DNA from: Allobosea lathyri
Lineage (GTDB): Bacteria > Pseudomonadota > Alphaproteobacteria > Rhizobiales > Beijerinckiaceae
Direction: 5' to 3'
Length of the DNA stretch: 64,000 nucleotides
Assembly (NCBI RefSeq): GCF_900108245.1
Contig: NZ_FNUY01000001.1
Coordinates: 907,285-971,284 of the forward strand
Notes under the pieces: generated by a model
The model's database searches: none
Seen by the model: the letters and a program-made list of their open reading frames with translations, nothing else
What the model was told of the DNA's origin: nothing
In this document: positions 28,471 through 36,675 of the stretch, piece by piece
Layout of the letters: each line of letters begins with the position of its first letter
How positions within the stretch are numbered: the first letter of the stretch is position 1
Program-made: the position numbers and the translations under genes

Positions 28471-29048
28471 AATCGATTTGTGTCTTCTGCGGTTCGAACC
28501 CCGGCAATGAGCCGGTCTATGCGGCCGGCGCACGCGCCATGGGCACCGAGATCGCGCGTCGCGGGCTCGTCCTGGTCTATGGCGGCGGCGCTGTTGGGCT
28601 GATGGGCATCGTCGCGAATGCGGCGCTGGAGGCCGGCGGCGAGGTTCACGGCATTATTCCCCGCGCCTTGCGCGAAAAGGAAATCGGCCATTTCGGGCTG
28701 ACGCGGCTCGAAGTGGTCGACACCATGCACACCCGCAAGGCGCGGATGGCTGAGCTCTCGGATGGTTTCATCGCCATGCCCGGCGGTATCGGCACATTCG
28801 AGGAGCTGTTCGAGATCTGGACCTGGGGCCAGCTCGGCATCCATTCCAAGCCGCTCGGGCTCTTGAACATTGCCGGCTTCTACGATCCGCTCGCCAGCTT
28901 CCTCGACGGCACGGTCGAAGCCGGCTTCCTGAAGCAGACGCACCGCGCCATAGCGATGACCGATACGGAGCCGGCGACCCTGCTCGACCGCATGGAGCAA
29001 TATGTCCCGGCGGCAACGATCAAATGGGTCGAGAAGGAGCAGGTCTGA
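28467..29048 (+). CDS. LOG family protein (TIGR00730), cytokinin riboside-monophosphate phosphoribohydrolase-like
   Basis: The 193-residue Rossmann-like protein has the LOG family signature [12 protein letters not shown] (near residue 108) and the N-terminal [16 protein letters not shown] proteins release free cytokinin bases from nucleotide forms; in bacteria many act as general AMP or nucleotide N-glycosidases. It is translationally coupled to the upstream peptidase gene by a 4-bp overlap. The GTA cluster promoter lies 42 bases beyond its stop. Confidence 0.9.
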   Translation: MKSICVFCGSNPGNEPVYAAGARAMGTEIARRGLVLVYGGGAVGLMGIVANAALEAGGEVHGIIPRALREKEIGHFGLTRLEVVDTMHTRKARMAELSDGFIAMPGGIGTFEELFEIWTWGQLGIHSKPLGLLNIAGFYDPLASFLDGTVEAGFLKQTHRAIAMTDTEPATLLDRMEQYVPAATIKWVEKEQV

Positions 29049-29090
29049 TTTTCTTTCGGCCATGCGCCCTAGGGTTGTAGGAATATTATC

Positions 29091-29119
29091 TTGACATCGT
29101 GACGCTGATCGGGTAGACA
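29091..29119 (+). promoter_or_regulatory. Candidate sigma70 promoter in front of the GTA cluster
   Basis: TTGACA at 29091-29096, a 17-bp spacer and TAGACA at 29114-29119. A transcript would begin near 29126 and either read into g1 or stop at the hairpin at 29152-29182. Confidence 0.5.
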
Positions 29120-29151
29120 TCAGGAACGCTCACGAAGTGTGACCAGACAGC

Positions 29152-29184
29152 AAAGCCGCCGCGCTCTCAGCCGGCGGCTTTTGC
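29152..29184 (+). terminator. Intrinsic-terminator-like hairpin before GTA g1
   Basis: AAAGCCGCCG at 29152-29161 pairs perfectly with CGGCGGCTTT at 29172-29181 around a 10-nt loop, followed by one more T. It could end the LOG gene transcript, end a short RNA from the promoter at 29091, or act as an attenuator for the GTA operon. Confidence 0.65.
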
Positions 29185-29207
29185 GTGTCCGGCCGACGGA
29201 GATCCCC

Positions 29208-29603
29208 ATGTCCAACGAAGACGACGACGCGCCGGCCTTGCCGGCCGCGCCCGCCCGGCGCTTGCCGGTCGCCCGCAAGGCCGTGATCGGCAAGCTCTGG
29301 CGAGCGGCCAAGCGGCAGCTGGAGGCGCACGAGGCCCATCTCGACGAACTGCCGAAAGGCGCTGCCGCGAGCGAAAGCGACGCGAAGGCGCTGGCGACGC
29401 TCGCCCGCACGGTCCGCGAACTGGTCGCGCTGGAAGCTTCGACCGTGAACCAGGGAGGCAAAGCCACCGATGACCTCTCGCCTGCCGCTGGATTGCGCCA
29501 CGTCGCAGAGCTTCGCAAGGAACTTGCACGACGTCTTGAAGTCCTTGCCGCCGAAGAAGCGGGTTCCGCTGCTTCGGCAGCTGCTGGAAACGGCGTCGCC
29601 TGA
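29208..29603 (+). CDS. GTA protein g1, probable small terminase subunit
   Basis: The 131-residue protein precedes the large terminase as in the Rhodobacter capsulatus GTA (RcGTA), where g1 encodes the small terminase that brings DNA to the packaging motor. It is basic near the N-terminus (APARRLPVARKAVIGKLWRAAKRQLEAHEAHL) and has a helical, coiled C-terminal half (VAELRKELARRLEVLAAEE). GGAG lies six bases before the ATG at 29208; an in-frame start at 29139 would cross the hairpin. It overlaps the large-terminase frame by up to 134 bases. The assignment rests on position and helical character. Confidence 0.7.
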   Translation: MSNEDDDAPALPAAPARRLPVARKAVIGKLWRAAKRQLEAHEAHLDELPKGAAASESDAKALATLARTVRELVALEASTVNQGGKATDDLSPAAGLRHVAELRKELARRLEVLAAEEAGSAASAAAGNGVA

Positions 29604-30849
29604 CGAATACGAGGTCATCGTCGCCGAATGGATGATTTGGGCACGCCCCGACCAGAAGCCGCCGGAGCAGACCGATTGCTTCGTCTGGCTCGTTCTGGGA
29701 GGGCGTGGCGCCGGCAAGACCCGAACCGGAGCCGAGTGGATCAAGGGCATGGCACTGGGGCAGCGGCCTTTCGCCGATGCTCCGACCGGCCGGATCGCAC
29801 TGGTCGGCGAGACCCAGGGCCAGGTTCGCGATGTCATGATCGAGGGCGTCTCCGGATTGCTGTCGATCCATACGCGCTGGGAACGTCCCACCTGGTCGCC
29901 GTCGCGGCGGCGGCTGGAATGGCCCAATGGCGCGATCGCGCAGGCCTTTTCTGCCGAGGACCCCGAAGGGCTGCGCGGGCCGCAATTCGCCGCAGCCTGG
30001 TCCGACGAGCTGGCGAAATGGCCGAACCTTCAGGAGTGCTGGGACATGCTGCAATTCGGACTGCGCCTCGGCGACCGGCCCCGGCAGGTGGTGACGACGA
30101 CGCCACGGCCGGTCCCGCTGATCAAGCGGCTGCTGGTCGATCCTCATGTTGCTGTCAGCCGGGCGGCGACACGGGCCAACCGTTTCAATCTCGCAGCCGA
30201 TTTTCTGCGCAGCGTCGAGGAAACCTATGGCGGAACGCGGCTGGGCCGGCAGGAGCTCGATGGCGAGATGGTCGAGGAAAGCGCCGATGCGCTCTGGACC
30301 CGCGCCATGATCGAGGGCTGCCGCGAACCGGCCGCTCCTGCGCTGGCCCGGATCGTCGTGGCGGTGGACCCGCCGGCATCGTCGTCGCAGCGGGCCGATT
30401 CCTGCGGTCTGGTCGTCGCCGGTATCGATCGCGAAGGTCTCGGCCATGTGCTGGAAGACGCGACGATCTCGGGCGCACGTCCGCATGAATGGGCGGCCAG
30501 AGCCGTCGCGCTCTACCAGCGGCATGAAGCGGACGCGCTCGTCGTCGAGGTCAACCAGGGCGGCGAGATGGCGAGCAGCGTCATCCGCGAGGTCGATGCC
30601 GGCGTGCCGGTGACGGCGGTCAGGGCCACGCGCGGAAAATACCTGAGGGCCGAGCCGGTCGCCGCCCTCTACGCGCAAGGCCGTGTCCGCCATGCCGGGC
30701 GCTTCCCGGCACTGGAGGATGAACTCTGCGATTTCGGGCCGGGCGGCCTGAGCTCCGGCCGTTCGCCCGACCGGCTTGACGCGCTGGTCTGGGCACTGAC
30801 GCATCTGATGCTGGCGGCGAGAGGCAGGCCGCGAGTGCGTGGGATTTAA
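29470..30849 (+). CDS. GTA g2, large terminase subunit (packaging ATPase/nuclease)
   Basis: The 459-residue protein packages random host DNA into GTA heads. The ATPase Walker A LGGRGAGKTRTG lies near residues 76-87, Walker B AAWSDELAKW near 180 and a nuclease-domain motif VVAVDPPASSSQRADSCG near 297. The N-terminal ARPDQKPPEQ before the Walker A is typical of GTA terminases. The ATG at 29470 follows GGGAGG at about 11 bases; downstream TTG codons are alternatives, so the overlap with g1 may be shorter. It lacks a defined cos- or pac-site partner, as expected for a GTA. Confidence 0.94.
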   Translation: MTSRLPLDCATSQSFARNLHDVLKSLPPKKRVPLLRQLLETASPDEYEVIVAEWMIWARPDQKPPEQTDCFVWLVLGGRGAGKTRTGAEWIKGMALGQRPFADAPTGRIALVGETQGQVRDVMIEGVSGLLSIHTRWERPTWSPSRRRLEWPNGAIAQAFSAEDPEGLRGPQFAAAWSDELAKWPNLQECWDMLQFGLRLGDRPRQVVTTTPRPVPLIKRLLVDPHVAVSRAATRANRFNLAADFLRSVEETYGGTRLGRQELDGEMVEESADALWTRAMIEGCREPAAPALARIVVAVDPPASSSQRADSCGLVVAGIDREGLGHVLEDATISGARPHEWAARAVALYQRHEADALVVEVNQGGEMASSVIREVDAGVPVTAVRATRGKYLRAEPVAALYAQGRVRHAGRFPALEDELCDFGPGGLSSGRSPDRLDALVWALTHLMLAARGRPRVRGI

Positions 30850-30932
30850 GCCGCGACGTTCCGGCCGGGGCAGCGCCAGGCTCCGCCCCGGCGGTCACAG
30901 CAAGTCGTTCACCGCTCAATAGCGAGACATCC

Positions 30933-32117
30933 ATGCTCAATTTTCTTCGCAACCTGCGCGGGAACCCCGCGCCGGATCAGAAACGCTCGCGCGTCGGACC
31001 GCTGATTGCGCTGCACGAGGCGGGGCGAGCGGTCTGGACTCCGCGCGACTATGCCGGGCTTGCCCGCGAGGGCTATGAGCGCAATCCGGTCGTGCATCGT
31101 TGCGTGCGGCTGATCGCGGAAGCTGCGGCTCAGACGCCGCTGATCGCCAAGGTGGGCGAGCGCGAGATGCCGGAACACCCGGTGCTGGCGCTGATCGACA
31201 AGCCCAATCCCCGTCAGGGCGGCATCGCCTTCCGCGAAATGCTGTTCGGCCACCTGCTGGTTGCCGGCAATGCCTATGTCGAGGCGGTCAATGTCGGCGC
31301 CGAGCCGCGCGAGCTCTATGCCCTGCGCCCGGACCGAATGCGGATCGTCCCCGGTCGGGACGGTTGGCCGGAGGCTTACGACTATACGGTCGGCGGCGAC
31401 ACGATGCGCTTTCGGCAGGACGACAATGCACTGCCGCCGATCCTGCATCTGACGCTGTTCCACCCGGTCGACGACCATTACGGGCTGTCGCCGATCGAGG
31501 CTGCCGCCTGCTCGCTCGACATCCACAACGCCGCCAGCAACTGGCACAAGGCGCTGCTCGACAATGCCGCGAGGCCCTCGGGCGCTCTGGTCTATGACGG
31601 CCCGGACGGTGCGACGCTGAGCGATGCCCAGTTCGAGCGGTTGAAGCAGGAGCTGGAAGAAAGTTTCCAGGGCGCCCGCAATGCCGGCCGACCCCTGCTT
31701 CTGGAAGGCGGGCTCGACTGGAAGCCGCTCTCGCTCACGCCGGCAGAACTCGATTTCGTGGCGGCGAAAGGCGTGGCGGCGCGCGAGATCGCGCTCGCCT
31801 TCGGCGTCCCGCCACTGCTGCTGGGGCTGCCGGGCGACAATACGCATGCGAACTTCGCCGAAGCCAACCGCGCCTTCTGGCGCCAGACGGCCATCCCGCT
31901 GGTGCGGCGCACGGCACAATCGCTGGCGCAGTGGCTGGGCCCGTCATTCGGCGACGAACTCACCCTCGAGCCCGACCTCGACGCCATCGAGGCACTGGCG
32001 GAGGAGCGCGAGTCGCTCTGGCGGCGGCTGAGCGCCGCGACCTTTCTCAGCGAGGACGAGAAACGCGAAGCGGTCGGCTATGGCCGGACCGTCAACAAGG
32101 GGGACATCGCGCCATGA
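30933..32117 (+). CDS. GTA g3, HK97-type portal protein
   Basis: The 394-residue protein forms the dodecameric portal ring at one head vertex through which DNA passes. The HK97 portal signatures are clear: RNPVVHRCVRLIAEAAAQTPL, FGHLLVAGNAYVEAV, GLSPIEAAACSLDIHNAASNW and VPPLLLGLPGDNTHANFAEANRAFWRQT. It is full length and preceded by 83 bases of spacer. Its stop overlaps the next small gene by four bases. Confidence 0.95.
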   Translation: MLNFLRNLRGNPAPDQKRSRVGPLIALHEAGRAVWTPRDYAGLAREGYERNPVVHRCVRLIAEAAAQTPLIAKVGEREMPEHPVLALIDKPNPRQGGIAFREMLFGHLLVAGNAYVEAVNVGAEPRELYALRPDRMRIVPGRDGWPEAYDYTVGGDTMRFRQDDNALPPILHLTLFHPVDDHYGLSPIEAAACSLDIHNAASNWHKALLDNAARPSGALVYDGPDGATLSDAQFERLKQELEESFQGARNAGRPLLLEGGLDWKPLSLTPAELDFVAAKGVAAREIALAFGVPPLLLGLPGDNTHANFAEANRAFWRQTAIPLVRRTAQSLAQWLGPSFGDELTLEPDLDAIEALAEERESLWRRLSAATFLSEDEKREAVGYGRTVNKGDIAP

Positions 32118-32314
32118 ACGCAATCGACCAGATCCTGACCGCCTTTGTCGGCCGCGCGGATGTCGGCCATCTCGGACTGCTGCTCTGGGCGGGGTCGGCC
32201 TCTGCCTTTGCCTATTTCATGCTACGCGAGATGACCGCCGCCAACCGGCGCTTCGACGAATTCGTCCGCGAGCTCAATCGCTTCAATGCCCGCCTCGAGG
32301 GAGATCAATCATGA
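32114..32314 (+). CDS. GTA g3.5-type small membrane protein
   Basis: The 66-residue protein has one membrane segment (GHLGLLLWAGSASAFAYFML) followed by a charged helix (REMTAANRRFDEFVRELNRFNARLEGDQS). It occupies the place of the small g3.5 gene between portal and protease in the RcGTA cluster. It is coupled to g3 by ATGA and to the next gene by ATGA. Its role in particle production is not established. Confidence 0.75.
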   Translation: MNAIDQILTAFVGRADVGHLGLLLWAGSASAFAYFMLREMTAANRRFDEFVRELNRFNARLEGDQS

Positions 32315-32493
32315 AACGCTCCGGTGAGAAAAAGCCGCAGCCATCCGCATCGTCGGGCCCCGGTCGTGCGCCGCCCGCAAAGCCCGGCCGTTCAGGCGCC
32401 AATGCCGAGACGATCGGCCGTTTCGTCCAGAATCTCGCCCGGCTCGAAGGTGGCGCAGGCGAGGGGCGCAAGGCGCGGGAGACCACGCGATGA
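32311..32493 (+). CDS. Small basic protein of unknown function within the GTA cluster
   Basis: The 60-residue product is basic, Pro/Ser/Ala-rich and probably disordered at the N-terminus, with a short helix (ANAETIGRFVQNLARLEGG). It overlaps both neighbours by ATGA, which supports real translation. RcGTA has no gene at this position between g3.5 and g4, so this appears to be an extra member. No family is recognised. Confidence 0.55.
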   Translation: MKRSGEKKPQPSASSGPGRAPPAKPGRSGANAETIGRFVQNLARLEGGAGEGRKARETTR

Positions 32494-33011
32494 GGGTGGC
32501 GCTATCGGGCGGCCCTTTCGCACGCGAGGCGAAATTCCTGGGCGAGCCACTGATGCGAACCAGGCTCGACGGCATGTTCGAGGGCTATGCCAGCCTGTTC
32601 CGCATCGCCGACATGGGCAAGGACGTGGTCGAGCCTGGAGCCTTTCGCGAGAGTCTGGTCCGACGTGGACCGTCGGGCGTGAAACTGCTCTGGCAGCATG
32701 ATCCGGCCGAGCCGATCGGCCGCTGGCTCAGCCTCGTCGAGGATTCGCGCGGCCTGTTCGTGCGCGGCCAGCTTTCGTTGGCAGTCGGGCGCGCCCGAGA
32801 GGTTCACGTGCTGATGCGTGAGGGCGCGATCGATGGGCTCTCCATCGGCTTTCGCCCCGAGAAGGCCCGAACCGAACCTCGCACCGGCCTGCGCCGGCTC
32901 GAGAGGGTCGATCTCTGGGAAGTCTCGCTCGTGACCTTCCCGATGCTGCCGCAGGCGCGCGTCTCCGCCGTCAAGGCCGTTCGCCGTGCCCCCGCTTTCC
33001 GCAACGCCTGA
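32490..33011 (+). CDS. GTA g4, HK97-family prohead protease
   Basis: The 173-residue serine protease matures the capsid by removing the N-terminal scaffold part of the major capsid protein. The herpesvirus-assemblin-like fold shows the catalytic His in LLWQHDP and Ser in IDGLSIGF. GYASLFRIADMGKDVVEPGAF is the typical N-terminal stretch. Coupled to the preceding small gene by ATGA and 23 bases before g5. Confidence 0.94.
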   Translation: MRVALSGGPFAREAKFLGEPLMRTRLDGMFEGYASLFRIADMGKDVVEPGAFRESLVRRGPSGVKLLWQHDPAEPIGRWLSLVEDSRGLFVRGQLSLAVGRAREVHVLMREGAIDGLSIGFRPEKARTEPRTGLRRLERVDLWEVSLVTFPMLPQARVSAVKAVRRAPAFRNA

Positions 33012-33034
33012 ATCCATTCCACCGAGGAGAGACC

Positions 33035-34294
33035 ATGACCACCTTGAACCATGCTCCCGCTATAAAGGCTCCCGAGACCAAGGCTGCCGGCGCCGATCTG
33101 TCGCTCGCATTCGAGGACCTGCGCTACACGCTGGAAAGCTACCGCGTCAGCAATGACGAGCGTCTGGCCGATATCGAGACGCGTCGTGGCGCTGATCCTC
33201 TCACCGAGGAGAAGATGGCGCGAATGGATGCCGCGCTCGACGACACCATGCGCAGGATCGACCGGCTGACGCTCGACCGCAGCCGCCCCGCTCTCAGCCA
33301 TGACGGCCCGCGTGATCCGCTGGTCAGCGAGCACAAGGCCGCTTTCGCATCCTATGTCCGCAGCGGCGAGGCCGGCGGGTTGAAGCGGCTGGAAGGCAAG
33401 GCGCTGTCGGCCGGCTCCGGTCCCGATGGCGGCTATCTCGCTCCGTCCACCGTCGAGGGCGAAATCCTGAGGCGCCTCGTCGCCGCCTCGCCGATCCGGG
33501 CGATCTCGACGGTGCGGACGATCTCGTCGGGCACCTACAAGAAGGCGTTCTCGACCACGGGCCCGGCTTCCGGCTGGGTGGCGGAAGCCGCGGCGCGTCC
33601 GCAGGGCGGCACGCCGACGCTGGCGGAACTGTCCTTCCCGGCCATGGAACTCTACGCCATGCCGGCGGCGACCCAGACCCTGCTCGATGACGCGATCGTC
33701 AATATCGACCAGTGGATCGCCGAGGAGGTCGAGAGCGCTTTCGCGGAGCAGGAAGGGGCGGCTTTCGTCTCAGGCGATGGCAGCGACAAGCCCAAGGGCT
33801 TCCTTGCCTATCCGACCGTGGCTGATGCCAGCTGGAGCTGGGGCAATATCGGCGTGCTCAACACCGGCGTTGCCGGAGCATTCGCCGCCTCGAACCAGTC
33901 CGACATCCTGGTCGACCTCGTCTATGCGCTGAAAGCCGGCTACCGGCAGAACGCGTCCTTCGTGATGAATCGCAAGACGCAAAGCATCATCCGCAAGTTC
34001 AGGGACTCGACGGGCCAGTATCTCTGGCAGCCGCCGGCCGCTGTAGGGGCTCCGGCGACGCTGCTCGGCTTCCCGCTGGTGGAGGCCGAGGAGATGCCCA
34101 ACCTCGCCAACAATGCGATCTCGCTGGCGTTCGGCGATTTCCGGCGCGGCTATCTCGTCGTCGACCGGGCCGGCGTGCGCATCCTGCGCGATCCCTACTC
34201 GGCCAAGCCCTATGTGCTGTTCTACACGACCAAGCGCGTCGGTGGTGGCGTGCAGGACTTCGCTGCGATCAAGGGTCTGAAGTTCGCGGTCTGA
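33035..34294 (+). CDS. GTA g5, HK97-fold major capsid protein
   Basis: The 419-residue protein builds the GTA head. The N-terminal ~100 residues (with DLRYTLESYRVSNDERLADIE) are coiled-coil and correspond to the delta/scaffold region cut by g4. The mature HK97 fold follows, with GPDGGYLAPSTVEGEILRRL, GDGSDKPKGFLAYPT and the C-terminal YFTTKRVGGGVQDF-like strand. AGGAGAG lies seven bases before the ATG. In RcGTA the next gene is g6; here two proteases on the minus strand intervene. Confidence 0.96.
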   Translation: MTTLNHAPAIKAPETKAAGADLSLAFEDLRYTLESYRVSNDERLADIETRRGADPLTEEKMARMDAALDDTMRRIDRLTLDRSRPALSHDGPRDPLVSEHKAAFASYVRSGEAGGLKRLEGKALSAGSGPDGGYLAPSTVEGEILRRLVAASPIRAISTVRTISSGTYKKAFSTTGPASGWVAEAAARPQGGTPTLAELSFPAMELYAMPAATQTLLDDAIVNIDQWIAEEVESAFAEQEGAAFVSGDGSDKPKGFLAYPTVADASWSWGNIGVLNTGVAGAFAASNQSDILVDLVYALKAGYRQNASFVMNRKTQSIIRKFRDSTGQYLWQPPAAVGAPATLLGFPLVEAEEMPNLANNAISLAFGDFRRGYLVVDRAGVRILRDPYSAKPYVLFYTTKRVGGGVQDFAAIKGLKFAV

Positions 34295-34345
34295 GCCGCG
34301 GATAATCAGCTGGGGCGAGTGGATAGGGCGCTTTGCGCTCTATCC

Positions 34346-35188
34346 TCAGCGCGAAAACCACCAGCTGTAGCCGGCGTTGGGCGGCGCCGGCGCGTCCTGC
34401 TGTCCGTCGGGGCCGCGCGCGAGCAGCCGTGCGCTCGCCTCCGAAATCCAGCTTCGGTACTCGCTGATCGGGGTGATCGCGGTGAAGCCACCGCAAATGC
34501 GCCGGACGCGTGAGTTGAGCGGGCCGCTCGACCAACTGACGATGCCGACCAGATCGCGCGAATTGGCATCGCCGCGCAGGACCGGGCCGCCGGAATCGCC
34601 GCGGCAGGCGCCGGCACCGGGGCTTTCGCCGCGCGCTTCGATGTCGACGGCGACCTTGACGGTGTTCTGCGTGGTGTAGCTGCCGGCATTCACCAGCGGC
34701 GTTTCGCGCAGCCGCCGCGCGGTCTGCTTGTTGTTCTCGGCGGAGAGGCCAAAGCCCGCCATGGTCACGGTCTCGCCCTGCCAGAGCCCGCCGCCGAGCG
34801 AAACGGGCTCGATGTCGCGCGGCAGTGGCGCGGCAAGCCTGAGCACCGCGAGGTCGGCGCCAGGCTGTGTGCGCGGCGTCGTGCCGGGCACGAAGGTCGG
34901 ATGCGGCAGGACAGCGACGACCATGTGCCGGCGGGCGCGAAACCGCGTGTCGAGGCTGACGACGCTGACGGAGCCGCCGCCCATTAGGCAGTGCGCAGCC
35001 GTGAGCACGAGTTCGGGCGCGATGGCCGCGCCCGAGCAGAGTTCGCCCCGGCTGGTTTCGACGCGCACCGTCGAGGCGCGCGCGCCGCCGATGTCGCGCG
35101 AGGTCGTGCCGCCGACGACGGCCAGGGCCGGCTGCGCGGCGGCGCTCAGTGCGATAGCGATGCCGAAGGCAAGAGAGCGCAATGTCAT
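34346..35188 (-). CDS. Secreted chymotrypsin-fold (S1) serine protease 1 inside the GTA cluster
   Basis: The 280-residue protein has a signal peptide (residues 1-23, ending PALA) directly followed by VVGG. The catalytic triad is complete: His66 in LTAAHC, Asp112 in GADLAVLRL and Ser199 in CRGDSGGP, with disulfide partners C51-C67 and C195 with the Cys of RRICGG. Signal-peptide cleavage would expose the VVGG N-terminus that activates S1 proteases, so no zymogen step is needed. The position equivalent to trypsin Asp189 is Gly193, so the specificity is probably for small or hydrophobic residues rather than Arg/Lys. A short extra tail follows the domain. It lies opposite to the GTA genes, 51 bases after g5. 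Confidence 0.9.
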   Translation of the reverse strand: MTLRSLAFGIAIALSAAAQPALAVVGGTTSRDIGGARASTVRVETSRGELCSGAAIAPELVLTAAHCLMGGGSVSVVSLDTRFRARRHMVVAVLPHPTFVPGTTPRTQPGADLAVLRLAAPLPRDIEPVSLGGGLWQGETVTMAGFGLSAENNKQTARRLRETPLVNAGSYTTQNTVKVAVDIEARGESPGAGACRGDSGGPVLRGDANSRDLVGIVSWSSGPLNSRVRRICGGFTAITPISEYRSWISEASARLLARGPDGQQDAPAPPNAGYSWWFSR

Positions 35189-35252
35189 GATGCGGACCAG
35201 TTGGAAGCTCTCGTCAATCTATGGACTGTGGCGTCACAGTCCAGTCCTTCCG

Positions 35253-36032
35253 TCAGCGGCGTGTCGTCCAGCTGGCGCTTTCGCCCCATTGCGACAGCGT
35301 CCGGTCGATCCAGCTGCGTTGCGGCGCGACGAGCACGCCCTGGCTAAGCAGGCCGCAACTCTTGGCTGACGGTCCGGTCGACCAGCTCGTCACGGCGGTG
35401 ATGGCGCCGTCGCCAAGCATCATCGGACCGCCGGAATCGCCCTGGCAGGCACCGGCGCCCGGGCGCTTTCCGGCTCCTGCAGGGTCGGCCGCCCAGATCA
35501 GGATGCTCCCTGGCCCATAGGGTTCGACCGCGACCAGCCCGGCCGAGCGGTATGTGCCGGTGCTGCGCGCCTCGCCCTCGCGCAGAACGCCATAGCCGGA
35601 CAGCGTGATCTCGGAGCCCGCCCGCGGCAACGGCCCATCGACCAGCTGTGCGGGAGCAAACCGCGCCGGCAGCGGAGCCGACAGACGCAACAGCGCGAGA
35701 TCGATCGAGCGGCGCCGCGCCGTGATCGCCTTGGCATTGAACTCGGGATGAAGGCTGATCGCGGCCGGCGCGATCAGCACCGGCTCGCCGGCATCCTTCC
35801 AGTGAACGCGCAGATCGGTGCCGCCATCGGCGCAATGGGCTGCGGTCAGGATCGCGCGCGACGACAGTACGATGCCCGAGCAGACACCGCCGCGCGCGTT
35901 CAGGACCATCAGGGTCGAGCCCGCGGCCGGGCCACCATCGCGGCCGCCGACGACAGCTCCGGCCGGCCAGCAGGCCAGGCCGACGCCGAAAGCGAGGCCG
36001 GCGGCAGCGATCAAACGTCCGATGCGCATCAC
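35253..36032 (-). CDS. Secreted chymotrypsin-fold (S1) serine protease 2 inside the GTA cluster
   Basis: The 259-residue protein is a paralogue of the protease downstream of it on the same strand. Its signal peptide ends in WPAGA (residue 26) right before VVGG. The triad is His66 (LTAAHC), Asp111 (SIDLALLRL) and Ser200 (CQGDSGGP); the specificity position is Gly194, not Asp. Both proteases share the segment GAGAC before the active site. The 64 bases between the two genes fit a bicistronic unit. It is divergent from GTA g6 at 36104, with 71 bases between. Role unknown; periplasmic or extracellular. Confidence 0.9.
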   Translation of the reverse strand: MMRIGRLIAAAGLAFGVGLACWPAGAVVGGRDGGPAAGSTLMVLNARGGVCSGIVLSSRAILTAAHCADGGTDLRVHWKDAGEPVLIAPAAISLHPEFNAKAITARRRSIDLALLRLSAPLPARFAPAQLVDGPLPRAGSEITLSGYGVLREGEARSTGTYRSAGLVAVEPYGPGSILIWAADPAGAGKRPGAGACQGDSGGPMMLGDGAITAVTSWSTGPSAKSCGLLSQGVLVAPQRSWIDRTLSQWGESASWTTRR

Positions 36033-36103
36033 GCGCTCCTCTCGTCGGGGAGGCGCTGGATAGCGCGTCGCATCTCGAAATTGAACCCTGAATCGGAGCG
36101 ATC

Positions 36104-36673
36104 ATGACGCCGCTTGCCCTGACACCTCCGGCGTTCGAGCCGGTCTCCCTTCCCGAAGCCAGGATGTTTCTGCGGCTCGATGGCAACGACGAGGACAGCC
36201 TGCTCGGCACTTTGATCACCGCAGCGAGGTTGATGATCGAGGCGACGTCCGGCCGCTTCCTGATCGATCAGAGCTGGCGCATCGTGATCGACCGCTGGCC
36301 ACGTGGCGGCGAGATCCGCCTGCCGCTGTCGCCGGTCAGCGCGATCACGGCAGCGCGTGTCTATGACGTGCTCGGCGCCGCGCAACCAGTCGCGGCGACC
36401 GCCCTGCTGCTCGACAAGACCGCCGATCCGCCGGTCATCCGCATGGCCGGCGAGTTGCCGGAGATCGGCCGGGCACACGGGGCGATCGAGATCGATGTCG
36501 TCGCCGGCTACGGCCCGACCGCCGTCACGGTCCCGGCCCTGCTGCGACAGGCGGTGTTGCGCCTCGCCGCACGCTGGTTCGAACAGCGCGGCGATGTCGT
36601 CGGCAGAGATGCCGAGGGGTTGCCGGCCGAAATCATCGCACTGGTCGCGCCGTTCCGTCGCGTGAGGCTTTGA
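36104..36673 (+). CDS. GTA g6, head-tail connector (adaptor) protein
   Basis: The 189-residue protein is a gp6-like/phiE125 gp8-type adaptor that docks below the portal. Visible features: LPEARMFLRLDGNDEDSLLGTLITAARLMIEATSGRFL at the N-terminus and VPALLRQAVLRLAARWFEQRGD towards the end, typical of this helical family. GGAGCG precedes the ATG. The protease pair lies upstream on the opposite strand, so this gene either depends on read-through from g5 or on a promoter in 36033-36103. Confidence 0.9.
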   Translation: MTPLALTPPAFEPVSLPEARMFLRLDGNDEDSLLGTLITAARLMIEATSGRFLIDQSWRIVIDRWPRGGEIRLPLSPVSAITAARVYDVLGAAQPVAATALLLDKTADPPVIRMAGELPEIGRAHGAIEIDVVAGYGPTAVTVPALLRQAVLRLAARWFEQRGDVVGRDAEGLPAEIIALVAPFRRVRL

Positions 36674-36675
36674 GC

